Part shown: positions 36,484 through 44,282 of the stretch, in pieces | Layout of the letters: every line of letters starts with the position of its first letter | Numbering within the stretch: position 1 is the stretch's first letter | From: Candidatus Palauibacter rhopaloidicola | Lineage (GTDB): Bacteria > Gemmatimonadota > Gemmatimonadetes > Palauibacterales > Palauibacteraceae | Assembly: GCA_026914155.1 (NCBI GenBank) | Contig: JAPPGH010000054.1 | Span: forward strand, 62,001-126,000 | Direction: 5' to 3' | Length of the DNA: 64,000 nucleotides | Notes under the pieces: model-generated | Told to the model about the DNA's origin: nothing | Database searches by the model: none | The model's input: only the letters and a program-made list of their open reading frames with translations | Made by a program: the position numbers and the translations under genes

Positions 36484-36936
36484 TCAGTCGAGCGACGACA
36501 TGAAGCGCGACTCGATTCTCAGGTAGCTTCCGCCACCCCCGGGAACTTCGGCGAAGATCTCACGCCACTCGGGCGTACCGAGGACGGCGGGGAGCTTCTC
36601 GTCCCGTTCCTCCTTCGACGCCCAGCGGATGACCCACGTGACGTTCGCGGGACCGAGTTCATCCTGCTCCGCGCCCCGGACCTCCGCGGGGACCCCCGAT
36701 TCGATCCAGAAACCGACGATGTCCAGGTGTTCGCGCAGATAGCGGATGTAGTCGCCCTGGGCGACCTCCGCGTACTCCTCGAACCGCGCCGGGTCGAAGT
36801 GATAGTTGCGGATCTCGTAGATCGCGCCGTCCTGCGCGGGCGCGGCGTTCGGTCCCGCGGCGGCGACACCGAGGAGGAGGACGGCGCCGAGTGCGGCGAG
36901 CGCGAGTGTGTGCGGCGTTCGTGCGGAACCGGTCAT
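36484..36936 (-). CDS. Exported NIPSNAP family protein
   Basis: 150 residues. Signal peptide LALAALGAVLLLGVAAAGPNAAPAQ, then the NIPSNAP fold: IYEIRNYHFDPARFEEYAE, a central region, and WVIRWASKEERDEKL with PEWREIFAEVPG. NIPSNAP proteins are small dimeric alpha/beta barrels of unclear function, normally cytosolic, so export is unusual. It follows the class V aminotransferase on the same strand with 29 bp between them. Confidence 0.85.
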   Translation of the reverse strand: MTGSARTPHTLALAALGAVLLLGVAAAGPNAAPAQDGAIYEIRNYHFDPARFEEYAEVAQGDYIRYLREHLDIVGFWIESGVPAEVRGAEQDELGPANVTWVIRWASKEERDEKLPAVLGTPEWREIFAEVPGGGGSYLRIESRFMSSLD

Positions 36937-36965
36937 TCGTGCCTCCGATCAGCCCGTCGTGCGGG

Positions 36966-38258
36966 CTAGTGCAGGGCCAGGGCCTCGACGAAGCGGTCGA
37001 CCTGCCCCGTCGTGTTGTAGATGTGGGTCGACACACGGATCGCGTTGTGGCCATCGCGCTGGTGCTCGTCGATGTGGGACGAAATGCTCGCCTCGAACGC
37101 GCCCACCGCGGCCACGGCGTCGAGACCCTCCTTCTCGAAGATCGTCGATCCGGGCGTGCTCCGGTCGCGGGCGCCGCTGAGAAGCGTGACGCCGTCCACC
37201 TCCGCCAGGCGCGACTTGAGGTGATCCGAGAGATGACGGCAGCGGGCCTCCACGGCCTCGAGTCCGACCGCCGCGACGAAATCGACCGCCGTCCCGATCG
37301 CGGCGCGCACGGGGAATGCCGCGGTGCCCGGGGGGCCGAACTGAGGCTGCTCCCGGGTGGCATCGGGCGCGAAGGCGGTCCGGATGCGGTCGCGCGCATC
37401 GCGCCGCACGAAGAGGAAGCCGGTCCCCGCCGGGGCCAGCATCCACTTGTGCAGGCTCACGCTGTACGCGTCGCAGCCCAGGGAGGTGAGGTCGATGGGA
37501 AACTGCCCCACCGCCTGCGCGCCGTCCACCAGGCTCACGAGTCCCCGCTCGCGCGCGAGCCCGCAAACCGCTTCCACGGGATAGAGATGCCCGCCGCGAG
37601 TGACGTGGCAGAAGGCCACCGCCCGCGTCCGCGGCGTGATCGCGTCCTCGAACCGCGAGAGGACCTCCTCCTCCGGGGGCAGGGGGCTGGGGATGAAGAC
37701 CTCCGCCACCCGAATCCCTTCCCGTACCTGCCGGAACTCCCACGGGCGGCGACCCGCCGGGTGTTCCTGGGTCGTGATCAGGACTTCATCGCCGGGGCTC
37801 AGCGCGACGCCGATGCTCTGCAGGTGGAGCGCCTCCGACGCGTTTCGCGTGAGCGTGAGTTCGTCGGGCTGCACCGAGAACAGGTCGGCGAGTCCGGGCA
37901 CGACGTGTTCCGCGATCCGGGCGCTCAGATCCGAGCGGCCGCGGACGGGAAGTTCGGCCATGGCCCGATATCCCGTGGCGACCGCATCCACGACCTGCCG
38001 CGGCGGCATGCCGATGCTCGCGTTGTTCAGGTAGGCCGTGCCGGGTTCGACGAGGAAGTGCGCGCGCACGTCGTCCCAGTCCGCGTCGTCCGTCCCGGCC
38101 GGGGTCCGGAGCGGCGGGAGTCCCGCGGACGGCGCGTCCCCCTCCCACGCGGCGCAGGCCGGAAGCCCGAGGGCGGCGGCGCCGGTCGCCCCGAGGCGGA
38201 GCCACTCCCTCCGGTCCAGAAGGCCATGGCGATCGTCTCCGGCGCCTCCACCGGTCAT
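36966..38258 (-). CDS. Tat-exported class V aminotransferase (isopenicillin-N-epimerase-like)
   Basis: 430 residues from ATG 38258, which overlaps the upstream stop as ATGA. The twin-arginine signal is LLDRREWLRLGATGAAALGL followed by PACAA, possibly a lipoprotein. The PLP fold has AYLNNASIGMPP, RNASEALHL, LVDGAQAVGQFP, and SVSLHKWMLAPAG with the Schiff-base Lys. Export of a cofactor-loaded enzyme fits the Tat route. Substrate unknown; relatives include cysteine desulfurase-like and epimerase-like proteins. Confidence 0.87.
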   Translation of the reverse strand: MTGGGAGDDRHGLLDRREWLRLGATGAAALGLPACAAWEGDAPSAGLPPLRTPAGTDDADWDDVRAHFLVEPGTAYLNNASIGMPPRQVVDAVATGYRAMAELPVRGRSDLSARIAEHVVPGLADLFSVQPDELTLTRNASEALHLQSIGVALSPGDEVLITTQEHPAGRRPWEFRQVREGIRVAEVFIPSPLPPEEEVLSRFEDAITPRTRAVAFCHVTRGGHLYPVEAVCGLARERGLVSLVDGAQAVGQFPIDLTSLGCDAYSVSLHKWMLAPAGTGFLFVRRDARDRIRTAFAPDATREQPQFGPPGTAAFPVRAAIGTAVDFVAAVGLEAVEARCRHLSDHLKSRLAEVDGVTLLSGARDRSTPGSTIFEKEGLDAVAAVGAFEASISSHIDEHQRDGHNAIRVSTHIYNTTGQVDRFVEALALH

Positions 38259-38764
38259 GGGCAGCACGCGGAACTGCGCGTGAAGGACATCGAGTTTCCG
38301 CTAGGGAAGCGCAGCGTCAACGCGTCGCCGTCGATCTCGACCCCGGTCGGCTCGAGCGGCCCCTCCCCGTCCCGCGCGGTCATCGCAAGCGGGCTCGCCG
38401 GCAGTCCCGCCATCGTGCGTCCATACGAGAGGTGATGGAGGTGCTCGAAGGTGAGCGTCTCTCCGTCGAAGGTGTAGCGTCCGCCCTCGCCGGAGCCGCG
38501 CCTGGGCTCGTCGCCATCCATGACGAAGAAGAGGACCTGCCACTCGCCGTCCGTGAAGATGATGCGCCCGCGCACGGGATGCCGGGCACCGCTCGCGAGG
38601 ACGTATTCGTTGGCGGCCCAGGCCCCCACGAGCGCGTCGGCCCGCACCGGTCGCGGCTCGTCGGCGTCAGGTGGCGCGGAGCCGATGAGACTCCCGGCCA
38701 GCGCGGCCAGGCAGAGGGCGGAGCCGAGGAGGCTGGCGGTGCTGCCGGGGGGCGGTGTGGACAT
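38255..38764 (-). CDS. Secreted protein of unknown function
   Basis: 169 residues from ATG 38764. Signal peptide SLLGSALCLAALAGSLIGSAPP. The mature domain begins VGAWAANEYVLASG and contains strand pairs (GRIIFTDGEWQVLFFVMDGDEPRRG, GRYTFDGETLTFEHLHHLSYGR), a lipocalin-like arrangement seen in secreted proteins that open with V-G-x-W. The stop overlaps the start of the class V aminotransferase (ATGA), so the two are coupled. Confidence 0.78.
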   Translation of the reverse strand: MSTPPPGSTASLLGSALCLAALAGSLIGSAPPDADEPRPVRADALVGAWAANEYVLASGARHPVRGRIIFTDGEWQVLFFVMDGDEPRRGSGEGGRYTFDGETLTFEHLHHLSYGRTMAGLPASPLAMTARDGEGPLEPTGVEIDGDALTLRFPSGNSMSFTRSSACCP

Positions 38765-38943
38765 AAGCTGCGTCTCCGGGTCGCCGGGGAACGTTGGCCC
38801 CGCAACGTGACGCGGCCCGCGGCGAGCGACAAGCGGCGACTGGCCGCCACGGACGGCCGGGGTCGCCGGGCCTCCGCGATCCCCGTACCGTGAGATCGTC
38901 CGCCGGAGGACCGGCGGCGCAACCGAATCGAGAGGGTCGAGCG

Positions 38944-39864
38944 ATGCGAACAGAGCGGCGAGCGTGGAGCGGGGTCCGGGCACTCCTGACGGTGGCGGTG
39001 GCGGCGTTTGCGGCCGCGTCAATGGCTCCGGCGGCAGCCCGGGCCCAGGAAGTCGGCCCGCCGAACGGGTCGCTCGTCATCGTGGGCGGCGCCATGCGGA
39101 GCCCGGAGATCGCGAACCGCTTCGTGCAACTCGCCGGCGGGACGGATGCCCGCATCGTCGTCATCCCCACGGCGGGCGGGGCGGAGTCCTACGGGCCGTC
39201 GTTCGGGGGCGTCAGGCCCTTCCAGGCGGCCGGCGTCGAGCACCTCACGGTCCGCCACACGAACGACCGGGACGAGGCGAACAGCGAAGCCTTCGTGGCC
39301 GCGATCCGGGAGGCGACCGGCGTCTGGTTCACCGGCGGGCGCCAGTGGCGCCTGGTCGATTCCTACGCGGGGACGCGCACGGAGGACGAGTTGTGGGCCC
39401 TCCTCGAGCGCGGCGGCGTGATCGGCGGTTCGTCCGCCGGCGCGACGATCCAGGGGTCGTACCTGGCGCGGGGAGACACGGCGACGAACACGATCATGAT
39501 GGGGAGTCACGAGGAAGGGCTGGGATTCCTCCGAAACACGGCGATCGACCAGCACCTCCTCTACAGGAACCGGCAGTTCGACCTGCTGGAGATCATCGAA
39601 GCGAGGCCCGAACTCCTCGGCATCGGGATCGACGAGAACACGGCGATCGTCGTGCAGGGCGACCGCTTCGAGGTCATCGGGGAGTCGTACGTCGTCATCT
39701 ACGACAACCAGAGCACGCTCGACAGCGGCGGCCTGTTCTACTTCCTCGCCCCGGGCGACCAGTACGACCTGGCGACAAGGCAGGCGTACCGTCCGTCCCG
39801 CGGGCTTCAACCGCTCGGCCGCGTGGAAGGGCGCCCCTGGCCCCGACGCCAGCCCGACCGCTGA
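38944..39864 (+). CDS. Secreted cyanophycinase-family serine peptidase
   Basis: 306 residues from ATG 38944. Signal peptide VAVAAFAAASMAPAAARAQ. The S51 fold is clear: GSLVIVGGAMRSPEI, VVIPTAGG, VWFTGGRQWRLVD, and the nucleophile elbow IGGSSAGATIQ. MMGSHEEGLGFL and IDQHLLYRNRQFDLLEII carry the His/Glu region, followed by GIGIDENTAIVV. Extracellular cyanophycinases cut beta-Asp-Arg polymers; the true substrate could be another isopeptide. Triple repeats cover its stop codon. Confidence 0.9.
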   Translation: MRTERRAWSGVRALLTVAVAAFAAASMAPAAARAQEVGPPNGSLVIVGGAMRSPEIANRFVQLAGGTDARIVVIPTAGGAESYGPSFGGVRPFQAAGVEHLTVRHTNDRDEANSEAFVAAIREATGVWFTGGRQWRLVDSYAGTRTEDELWALLERGGVIGGSSAGATIQGSYLARGDTATNTIMMGSHEEGLGFLRNTAIDQHLLYRNRQFDLLEIIEARPELLGIGIDENTAIVVQGDRFEVIGESYVVIYDNQSTLDSGGLFYFLAPGDQYDLATRQAYRPSRGLQPLGRVEGRPWPRRQPDR

Positions 39865-39904
39865 GCCGCCAGGTCGACCGCTGACCCGCCGACTCGACCG
39901 CTGA
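39855..39904 (+). repeat. Three 10-bp repeats at exact 20-bp spacing, each with a stop codon
   Basis: CGACCGCTGA occurs at 39855-39864, 39875-39884 and 39895-39904. The first ends with the TGA stop of the cyanophycinase. With a 20-bp period the three TGAs fall in three different reading frames. The MFS gene starts 23 bp after the last copy. Confidence 0.88.
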
Positions 39905-39926
39905 CCCACAAGCCCAGGGGCGTACG

Positions 39927-41174
39927 GTGAGGCGAGGGCTCGTCCTCGTCGCGCTCATCGCGGCGGGGGAGGGCGTCTTCCTTCTCCCCTTCGTCCTCGC
40001 GCGCGTCTTCCGCCCGACGCTGCTCGACGCGTTCGGCATCACCAACCTCGAACTGGGGACCGCCTTCTCGCTGTACGGCGTCGTGGCGATGGCCGCCTAC
40101 TTCGCCGGCGGCCCGCTCGCCGACCGGTTCTCGGCCCGGCGGCTCATGGCGCTCGCGCTGCTCACGACCGGACTCGGCGGGCTCGTGCTGGCCGACTTTC
40201 CTCCGCCGGGGACGATGAACCTGCTGTGGGCCTTCTGGGGGATGACGACGGTCCTCCTCTTCTGGGCCGCGATGATCCGGGCCGCGCGGGAGTGGGGGGG
40301 ACAGTCCGCCCAGGGCCGCGCCTACGGCTTCCTCGACGGCGGCCGGGGGCTCCTGGCGGCGCTCGTGGCGACGGTGTCCGTGGCGGTCTTCGCCTGGCTC
40401 CTCCCGGGCGAGGCGTCGGCGGCCACCCCCGAGGAGCGGGCCGCCGCCTTCCGCGGGGTGATCCGGGTCTTCACCGGAATCACCCTCGGCAGCGCCGTCT
40501 TCGTGTGGCTCGTCGTGCCCGACAGCCGGCCGGGCGCCGACACCGACGGCCGCGCGAAGCTGTCGCTGGAGGGGGTGCGGGCCGCATGCCGCATGCCGGT
40601 CGTGTGGCTGCAGGCCCTCATCATCATCTGCGCCTACACGGGGTACAAGGCGACGGACGACTTCTCGCTCCTGTCGCGGGACGCGCTGGGCTTCAACGAC
40701 GTCCAGGCCTCGGGGATCGGCACGCTCGCGTTCTGGATCCGCGCCGCGGCGGCCATCGCGGCCGGCTTCCTCGGCGACCGGATCGACGCCTCCCGCGTCA
40801 TCGTGTGGGGCTTCGCGATCCTCATCGGCGGCTGCCTGCTCATCGCCTCCGGCCTCCTGGTGCCCGGGCCGGCCTGGATGCTCATCGCCACCATCGTGAC
40901 CGCCAGCGTCGGCATCTACGCGCTGCGCGGCGTCTACTTCGCCCTGCTGGCCGAGGGCGCCGTGCCCCTCGCCTACACCGGGAGCGCGGCCGGCCTCGTC
41001 TCCGTCCTCGGCTTCACCCCCGACGTGTTCATGGGACCGCTGATGGGCGTCCTGCTCGACAACTCGCCGGGTCTCCCCGGCCACCAGCACGTGTTCGCGG
41101 TCGTCGCCGGCTTCGGCGCCATCGGCCTCCTCGCCGCGCTCGCCTTCCGCCGCGTCAGCAGCGGTCCTGCCTGA
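39927..41174 (+). CDS. Major facilitator superfamily transporter
   Basis: 415 residues from GTG 39927 with AGGGG about ten bases upstream. Twelve hydrophobic segments are evident. The loop between TM2 and TM3 reads GGPLADRFSARRLMA, the MFS motif A (GxxxDRxGRR-like), and its counterpart after TM8 reads AGFLGDRIDASRVIV. A soluble insert (EASAATPEERAAAF) precedes TM6. Substrate not predictable. It converges with and overlaps the end of the nuclease gene by 20 bp. Confidence 0.88.
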   Translation: MRRGLVLVALIAAGEGVFLLPFVLARVFRPTLLDAFGITNLELGTAFSLYGVVAMAAYFAGGPLADRFSARRLMALALLTTGLGGLVLADFPPPGTMNLLWAFWGMTTVLLFWAAMIRAAREWGGQSAQGRAYGFLDGGRGLLAALVATVSVAVFAWLLPGEASAATPEERAAAFRGVIRVFTGITLGSAVFVWLVVPDSRPGADTDGRAKLSLEGVRAACRMPVVWLQALIIICAYTGYKATDDFSLLSRDALGFNDVQASGIGTLAFWIRAAAAIAAGFLGDRIDASRVIVWGFAILIGGCLLIASGLLVPGPAWMLIATIVTASVGIYALRGVYFALLAEGAVPLAYTGSAAGLVSVLGFTPDVFMGPLMGVLLDNSPGLPGHQHVFAVVAGFGAIGLLAALAFRRVSSGPA

Positions 41175-41697
41175 AGTCGACCGGGCGGCAGGTGAACCCC
41201 CATTCGCCCCACAGACCTCGCCCCTCGGCCTCGGCGGCGGCTTCCGCGGCCTCGATGCGGTCGGCGTACCGACGGTTGGGGGGGATGATGAACGCGAGCG
41301 CGTACCCGCTCGCGACCATGTGTTCGTTCAGCATGTCTCCGCCCGGAAGGAAGAGGTAGGCGAGATCCCGGTCGAAGGTGTCCACGCGAACCGCGTCGTA
41401 CTCGACCCGGAGCGCCGTGCTCACCGGGGCCACGCGCAGCAACTCGTCGCGGGCGCGGGCGCCCCACGGTTCCTGCGCCATCTCAGGGGTGTCGATGGAG
41501 AGGAGCCGGATTTCCCGGCCATCGGCGCAGCGGACGGAGTCTCCGTCGATCACGAAGGAAAGGACGCAATCCCCGCTCGTCATGGGGGGCGGCGGGGGCG
41601 GGGGCGGCGTCGACTCCGAGCACCGCACCACGGCGAAGGAGATGAAGAGGACGGCGGCCGCGATGCCGCAGCGGCGGGCCTCCCGGCGGGGCCGCAC
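41155..41697 (-). CDS. Thermonuclease (SNase-like) lipoprotein
   Basis: 180 residues if GTG 41697 is used; longer in-frame starts at 41760 and 41781 lie inside the upstream gene. The N-terminus is hydrophobic and ends FAVVRCSES, a probable lipobox, then a poly-Pro linker. The SNase domain has CVLSFVIDGDSVRC (Asp ligands), IRLLSIDTPEMAQEPWGARARDEL (Arg-Asp-Glu core), DLAYLFLPGGDMLNEHMVASGYA and EGRGLWGEWGF. A second active-site Arg is expected near FDRDLAY. It should cleave extracellular DNA or RNA with Ca2+. Confidence 0.85.
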   Translation of the reverse strand: MRPRREARRCGIAAAVLFISFAVVRCSESTPPPPPPPPMTSGDCVLSFVIDGDSVRCADGREIRLLSIDTPEMAQEPWGARARDELLRVAPVSTALRVEYDAVRVDTFDRDLAYLFLPGGDMLNEHMVASGYALAFIIPPNRRYADRIEAAEAAAEAEGRGLWGEWGFTCRPVDFRQDRC

Positions 41698-41728
41698 GAT
41701 CCCGCCCGGGGTTATGGGCCGGACCGAG

Positions 41729-42541
41729 TCACGGGCCGACCCGGATCGTCCCCACCTCATCGGTTCCCAGGTGACGGCCATCGGCGTTCACGTACCATCC
41801 CCGCAGTCGCGGCAGGCGCAGTCCGCCGTCCTCGGTCAGGCCTTCGAAGACGATGTACTCGCCGTCGTTCGCGCTCTCGTCGTGGTAGAAGCGGCAACCC
41901 ACGAGTTGCGCCGTGGCGGGGTCGAAGTAGAAGTACCACGTGTCGCCGCCGGTATCGGGGTCGTAGGTGACCCGGACGGCGTGGACCTCCCGGTCCATGA
42001 AGGCGGTCTCGATCACGTCGGGGTCGAGGTGGGCGCCGGGGTCGGAGATCTTCATCGGAAGACCCGCCAGGAACCCGTAGTAGCTGCGCCAGAACATCCC
42101 GTCCTCGCGATGGAGCCGCATGCGCTCGCGGTCCGCGTCGGGGAGGTCCGCCTGCGCGACCCCGTCCACGGTCGCGGACCAGCCATCGGCCGTCGTCTCG
42201 TACTCGATCGAGGACCCGCGATAGCGGCCGGCGAGGGCAAAGTCCCGCTCGTCCGCGCCGAACTCCAGGTCGACGGCGACGCGTTCCCCGCCCTCTCCGT
42301 CGGTCCCGACCCACGACATCGAGATCGACCGGCTGCCCCAGATGCGGCCCGGATCGTGGAAGGCCACCGATCGCGCCACGAGTTCCTGCGCAGGCGTGAG
42401 GTCGGCGTCCGCGACCGAACTGGAGGGCTCCTCGTCCGCCGGGGGAGGTCCGCACCCGGCGGCGAGCAGGACGAACCCCACCCCGGACGCGGCGCGGAGA
42501 GCGGGCCGGAAGGCCGACCGGAACATCGAGCGACTTTTCAT
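41729..42541 (-). CDS. Lipoprotein of unknown function, possibly DUF6503-like
   Basis: 270 residues from ATG 42541. Lipobox VLLAAGCGPPP, then SVAFHDPGRIWGSRSISMSW and repeated strands (YETTADGWSATVDG, WYFYFDPATAQLVGCRFYHDES). The HDP..W opening and repeated beta hairpins recall DUF6503-type lipoproteins; this is a tentative match. A MITE-like insert ends 9 bp before the start codon and appears to have replaced the native ribosome-binding region. The stop precedes the nuclease gene. Confidence 0.75.
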   Translation of the reverse strand: MKSRSMFRSAFRPALRAASGVGFVLLAAGCGPPPADEEPSSSVADADLTPAQELVARSVAFHDPGRIWGSRSISMSWVGTDGEGGERVAVDLEFGADERDFALAGRYRGSSIEYETTADGWSATVDGVAQADLPDADRERMRLHREDGMFWRSYYGFLAGLPMKISDPGAHLDPDVIETAFMDREVHAVRVTYDPDTGGDTWYFYFDPATAQLVGCRFYHDESANDGEYIVFEGLTEDGGLRLPRLRGWYVNADGRHLGTDEVGTIRVGP

Positions 42542-42550
42542 GTCCCGATA

Positions 42551-42717
42551 CTAGTGTCGTGTCCCGAAAATATCACGGCTATTCGAGCGCCGATCCATCC
42601 GGCCCCGCGACGTTGCTCCTCCTCGAAATAGCGCTGCTATTCCTCGTCCGAGCGCCTTGCGGGCTCCGGCGCCTCGGCACTCTCGGTAGCTCGCGTAGTT
42701 CCGGGACACGACACTAG
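42551..42717. mobile_element. 167-bp palindromic MITE-like element with 16-bp terminal inverted repeats
   Basis: CTAGTGTCGTGTCCCG (42551-42566) is exactly mirrored by CGGGACACGACACTAG (42702-42717). The midpoint carries AATAGC-GCT-GCTATT (42627-42641), and the arms show weaker symmetry throughout. Both ends contain TA inside CTAG, consistent with a TA target duplication as made by IS630/Tc1-mariner-type transposases. No ORF inside. The family link is inference. Confidence 0.72.
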
Positions 42718-42781
42718 CAGTCGGCGTTGAAACGCCGCTACATTCGGGCGATTCGTCACTTCCTGCTTTCGGAGGCTTTTC

Positions 42782-43381
42782 ATGCAGCGCGATATGACAT
42801 CGAACCGGTTTCGGACCGTGGCGGCCCTGCTCCTGGCACCGCTCGCCATCGCATGCGCGGGCGACGCGGGGGAAGAGGCGGAAAGCGGCGCGGAGGGCGA
42901 ACATGAGGCAGCGGAAGCGGCCGAGGCGGCCGGCACGCCCGAGGGCGCCGGCACACCCGAGGGTGTGATCACGGATCTCCGGGAGATGACGTTCGCCGAT
43001 GAACTCGCGGTCGACCTCGATGCGATGGAGGAGACCGAGAGCGGCCTCTTCATCCAGGTGCTGCAGGAGGGAAGCGGACCCCCGGCCGGCTACGGCGATG
43101 AGATGGGCGTGCACTATACCGTCTGGCTTCCGAACGGGAGCAAGGTCGACTCGAGCCACGACCACGACCCGCCGGAGCCGCTCGACATGATCCTCGGTTC
43201 GACGGCCCTGATCGACGGCTGGGTGGAAGGGGTCACCGGCATGCGGATGGGCGAGCGCCGCAAGCTCGTGCTGCCGTACGACCTCGCGTATGGGACCGAG
43301 GGCCGGCCGCCGATTCCCGCCTATTCGCCGCTCGTGTTCGAGGTCGAACTCGCGGAGCACATTCCCGCCGGGGAAGGCTGA
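42782..43381 (+). CDS. FKBP-type peptidyl-prolyl isomerase lipoprotein
   Basis: 199 residues from ATG 42782, with GGAGG six bases upstream. Signal and lipobox LAIACAGD, then an acidic Ala/Glu-rich linker to about residue 70. The FKBP domain has GLFIQVLQEGSG, YTVWLPNGSKVDSSHD, LGSTALIDGWVEGVTGMRMGERRKLVLPYDLAYG and IPAYSPLVFEVEL. It should assist folding of exported proteins at the membrane. The linker contains a tandem GTPEGAGTPEG repeat. A fumarylacetoacetate hydrolase gene follows on the same strand. Confidence 0.92.
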   Translation: MQRDMTSNRFRTVAALLLAPLAIACAGDAGEEAESGAEGEHEAAEAAEAAGTPEGAGTPEGVITDLREMTFADELAVDLDAMEETESGLFIQVLQEGSGPPAGYGDEMGVHYTVWLPNGSKVDSSHDHDPPEPLDMILGSTALIDGWVEGVTGMRMGERRKLVLPYDLAYGTEGRPPIPAYSPLVFEVELAEHIPAGEG

Positions 43382-43415
43382 TCGTGGTCCGGACCGGGGC
43401 GATCGGGCCGGGGCG

Positions 43416-44282
43416 GTGACCGCGTACGTCCGCTATCTCGCGCCGGACGCCGCGGACGTCTCGACCGCCGCGGATGCCCCGACCCTCGCGGAGGGCGGCG
43501 CCCGCTGGGGGGTCGTGGAGGATGAGGTCCTCGCGGACGGAACCATCGAAGACGGCATGGTCGAGGAACTGGCCGCGCCTCCCTTCGGCGGCGAGGTCCG
43601 CACCGGGAACCGCATGCGGCTCGATGAGCTTCACCTCCTCGCGCCGGCGACCCCGTCGAAGGTCATCGCGGTGGGCCTGAACTACCGGAGTCACCTCGAC
43701 AACAGCCCGATCGGGACGCGCCCGGAACCCGTGGACCCCCCTCTGTTCGCCAAGCTGCCGAGTTCGATCGTCGGGCCGGACGCCGCGATCGAGATTCCCC
43801 CGGACGCGGATGTCGTCCATGCGGAGGGAGAAGTCGTCGTCGTGATCGGTCGCGCGGCGCGTCACGTGAGCCCGGAGGAGGCGCGCGAGCGCATCTTCGG
43901 CGTGACGGCGGGCAACGACGTGAGCGAGCGAGTCTGGCAGCGCGACGACCTGCAGTGGCTCCGGGCCAAGGGCAGCGATTCGTTCGGGCCGCTCGGGCCG
44001 CGCATCGTGACCGGCGCGGCGTGGGAGGACCTGCGCCTGCGGACGCGCCTCAACGGCGGAGTCGTGCAGGACGCGCGGACGTCGGATCTCATCTTCTCCA
44101 TTCCCGAGATCATCGCCTACGCGAGCCGCTACTTCACGCTGCTTCCCGGCGACGTGATCTACACGGGAACGCCCGGGAAGACCTCGGCGATCTCTCCCGG
44201 GGACCGGGTGGAGGTGGAGGTGGAGGGCGTCGGCGTGCTGGCGAACGACGTGAAGGTCGCATCACCGAAGGACGGGACATGA
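43416..44282 (+). CDS. Fumarylacetoacetate hydrolase family protein
   Basis: 288 residues from GTG 43416, the first in-frame start. A short N-terminal domain precedes the FAH fold: SKVIAVGLNYRSHLDN, LFAKLPSSIVGPDAAI, VHAEGEVVVVIGR with the metal-binding Glu residues, FGVTAGNDVSERVWQ with the Asp, KGSDSFGPLGPRIVTG and DVIYTGTPGKTSAISPGD. The family hydrolyses C-C bonds or decarboxylates in aromatic and keto-acid catabolism. The stop overlaps the ATG of the giant M14 gene. Confidence 0.9.
   Translation: MTAYVRYLAPDAADVSTAADAPTLAEGGARWGVVEDEVLADGTIEDGMVEELAAPPFGGEVRTGNRMRLDELHLLAPATPSKVIAVGLNYRSHLDNSPIGTRPEPVDPPLFAKLPSSIVGPDAAIEIPPDADVVHAEGEVVVVIGRAARHVSPEEARERIFGVTAGNDVSERVWQRDDLQWLRAKGSDSFGPLGPRIVTGAAWEDLRLRTRLNGGVVQDARTSDLIFSIPEIIAYASRYFTLLPGDVIYTGTPGKTSAISPGDRVEVEVEGVGVLANDVKVASPKDGT

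Noticed and set aside
39855-39904. CRISPR-like array
   Set aside because: Repeats are 10 bp with 10-bp gaps, far too short, and no cas genes are present.
43955-44278. Upstream extension of the M14 frame
   Set aside because: Lies inside the FAH gene in another frame, and the signal peptide starts at 44279.
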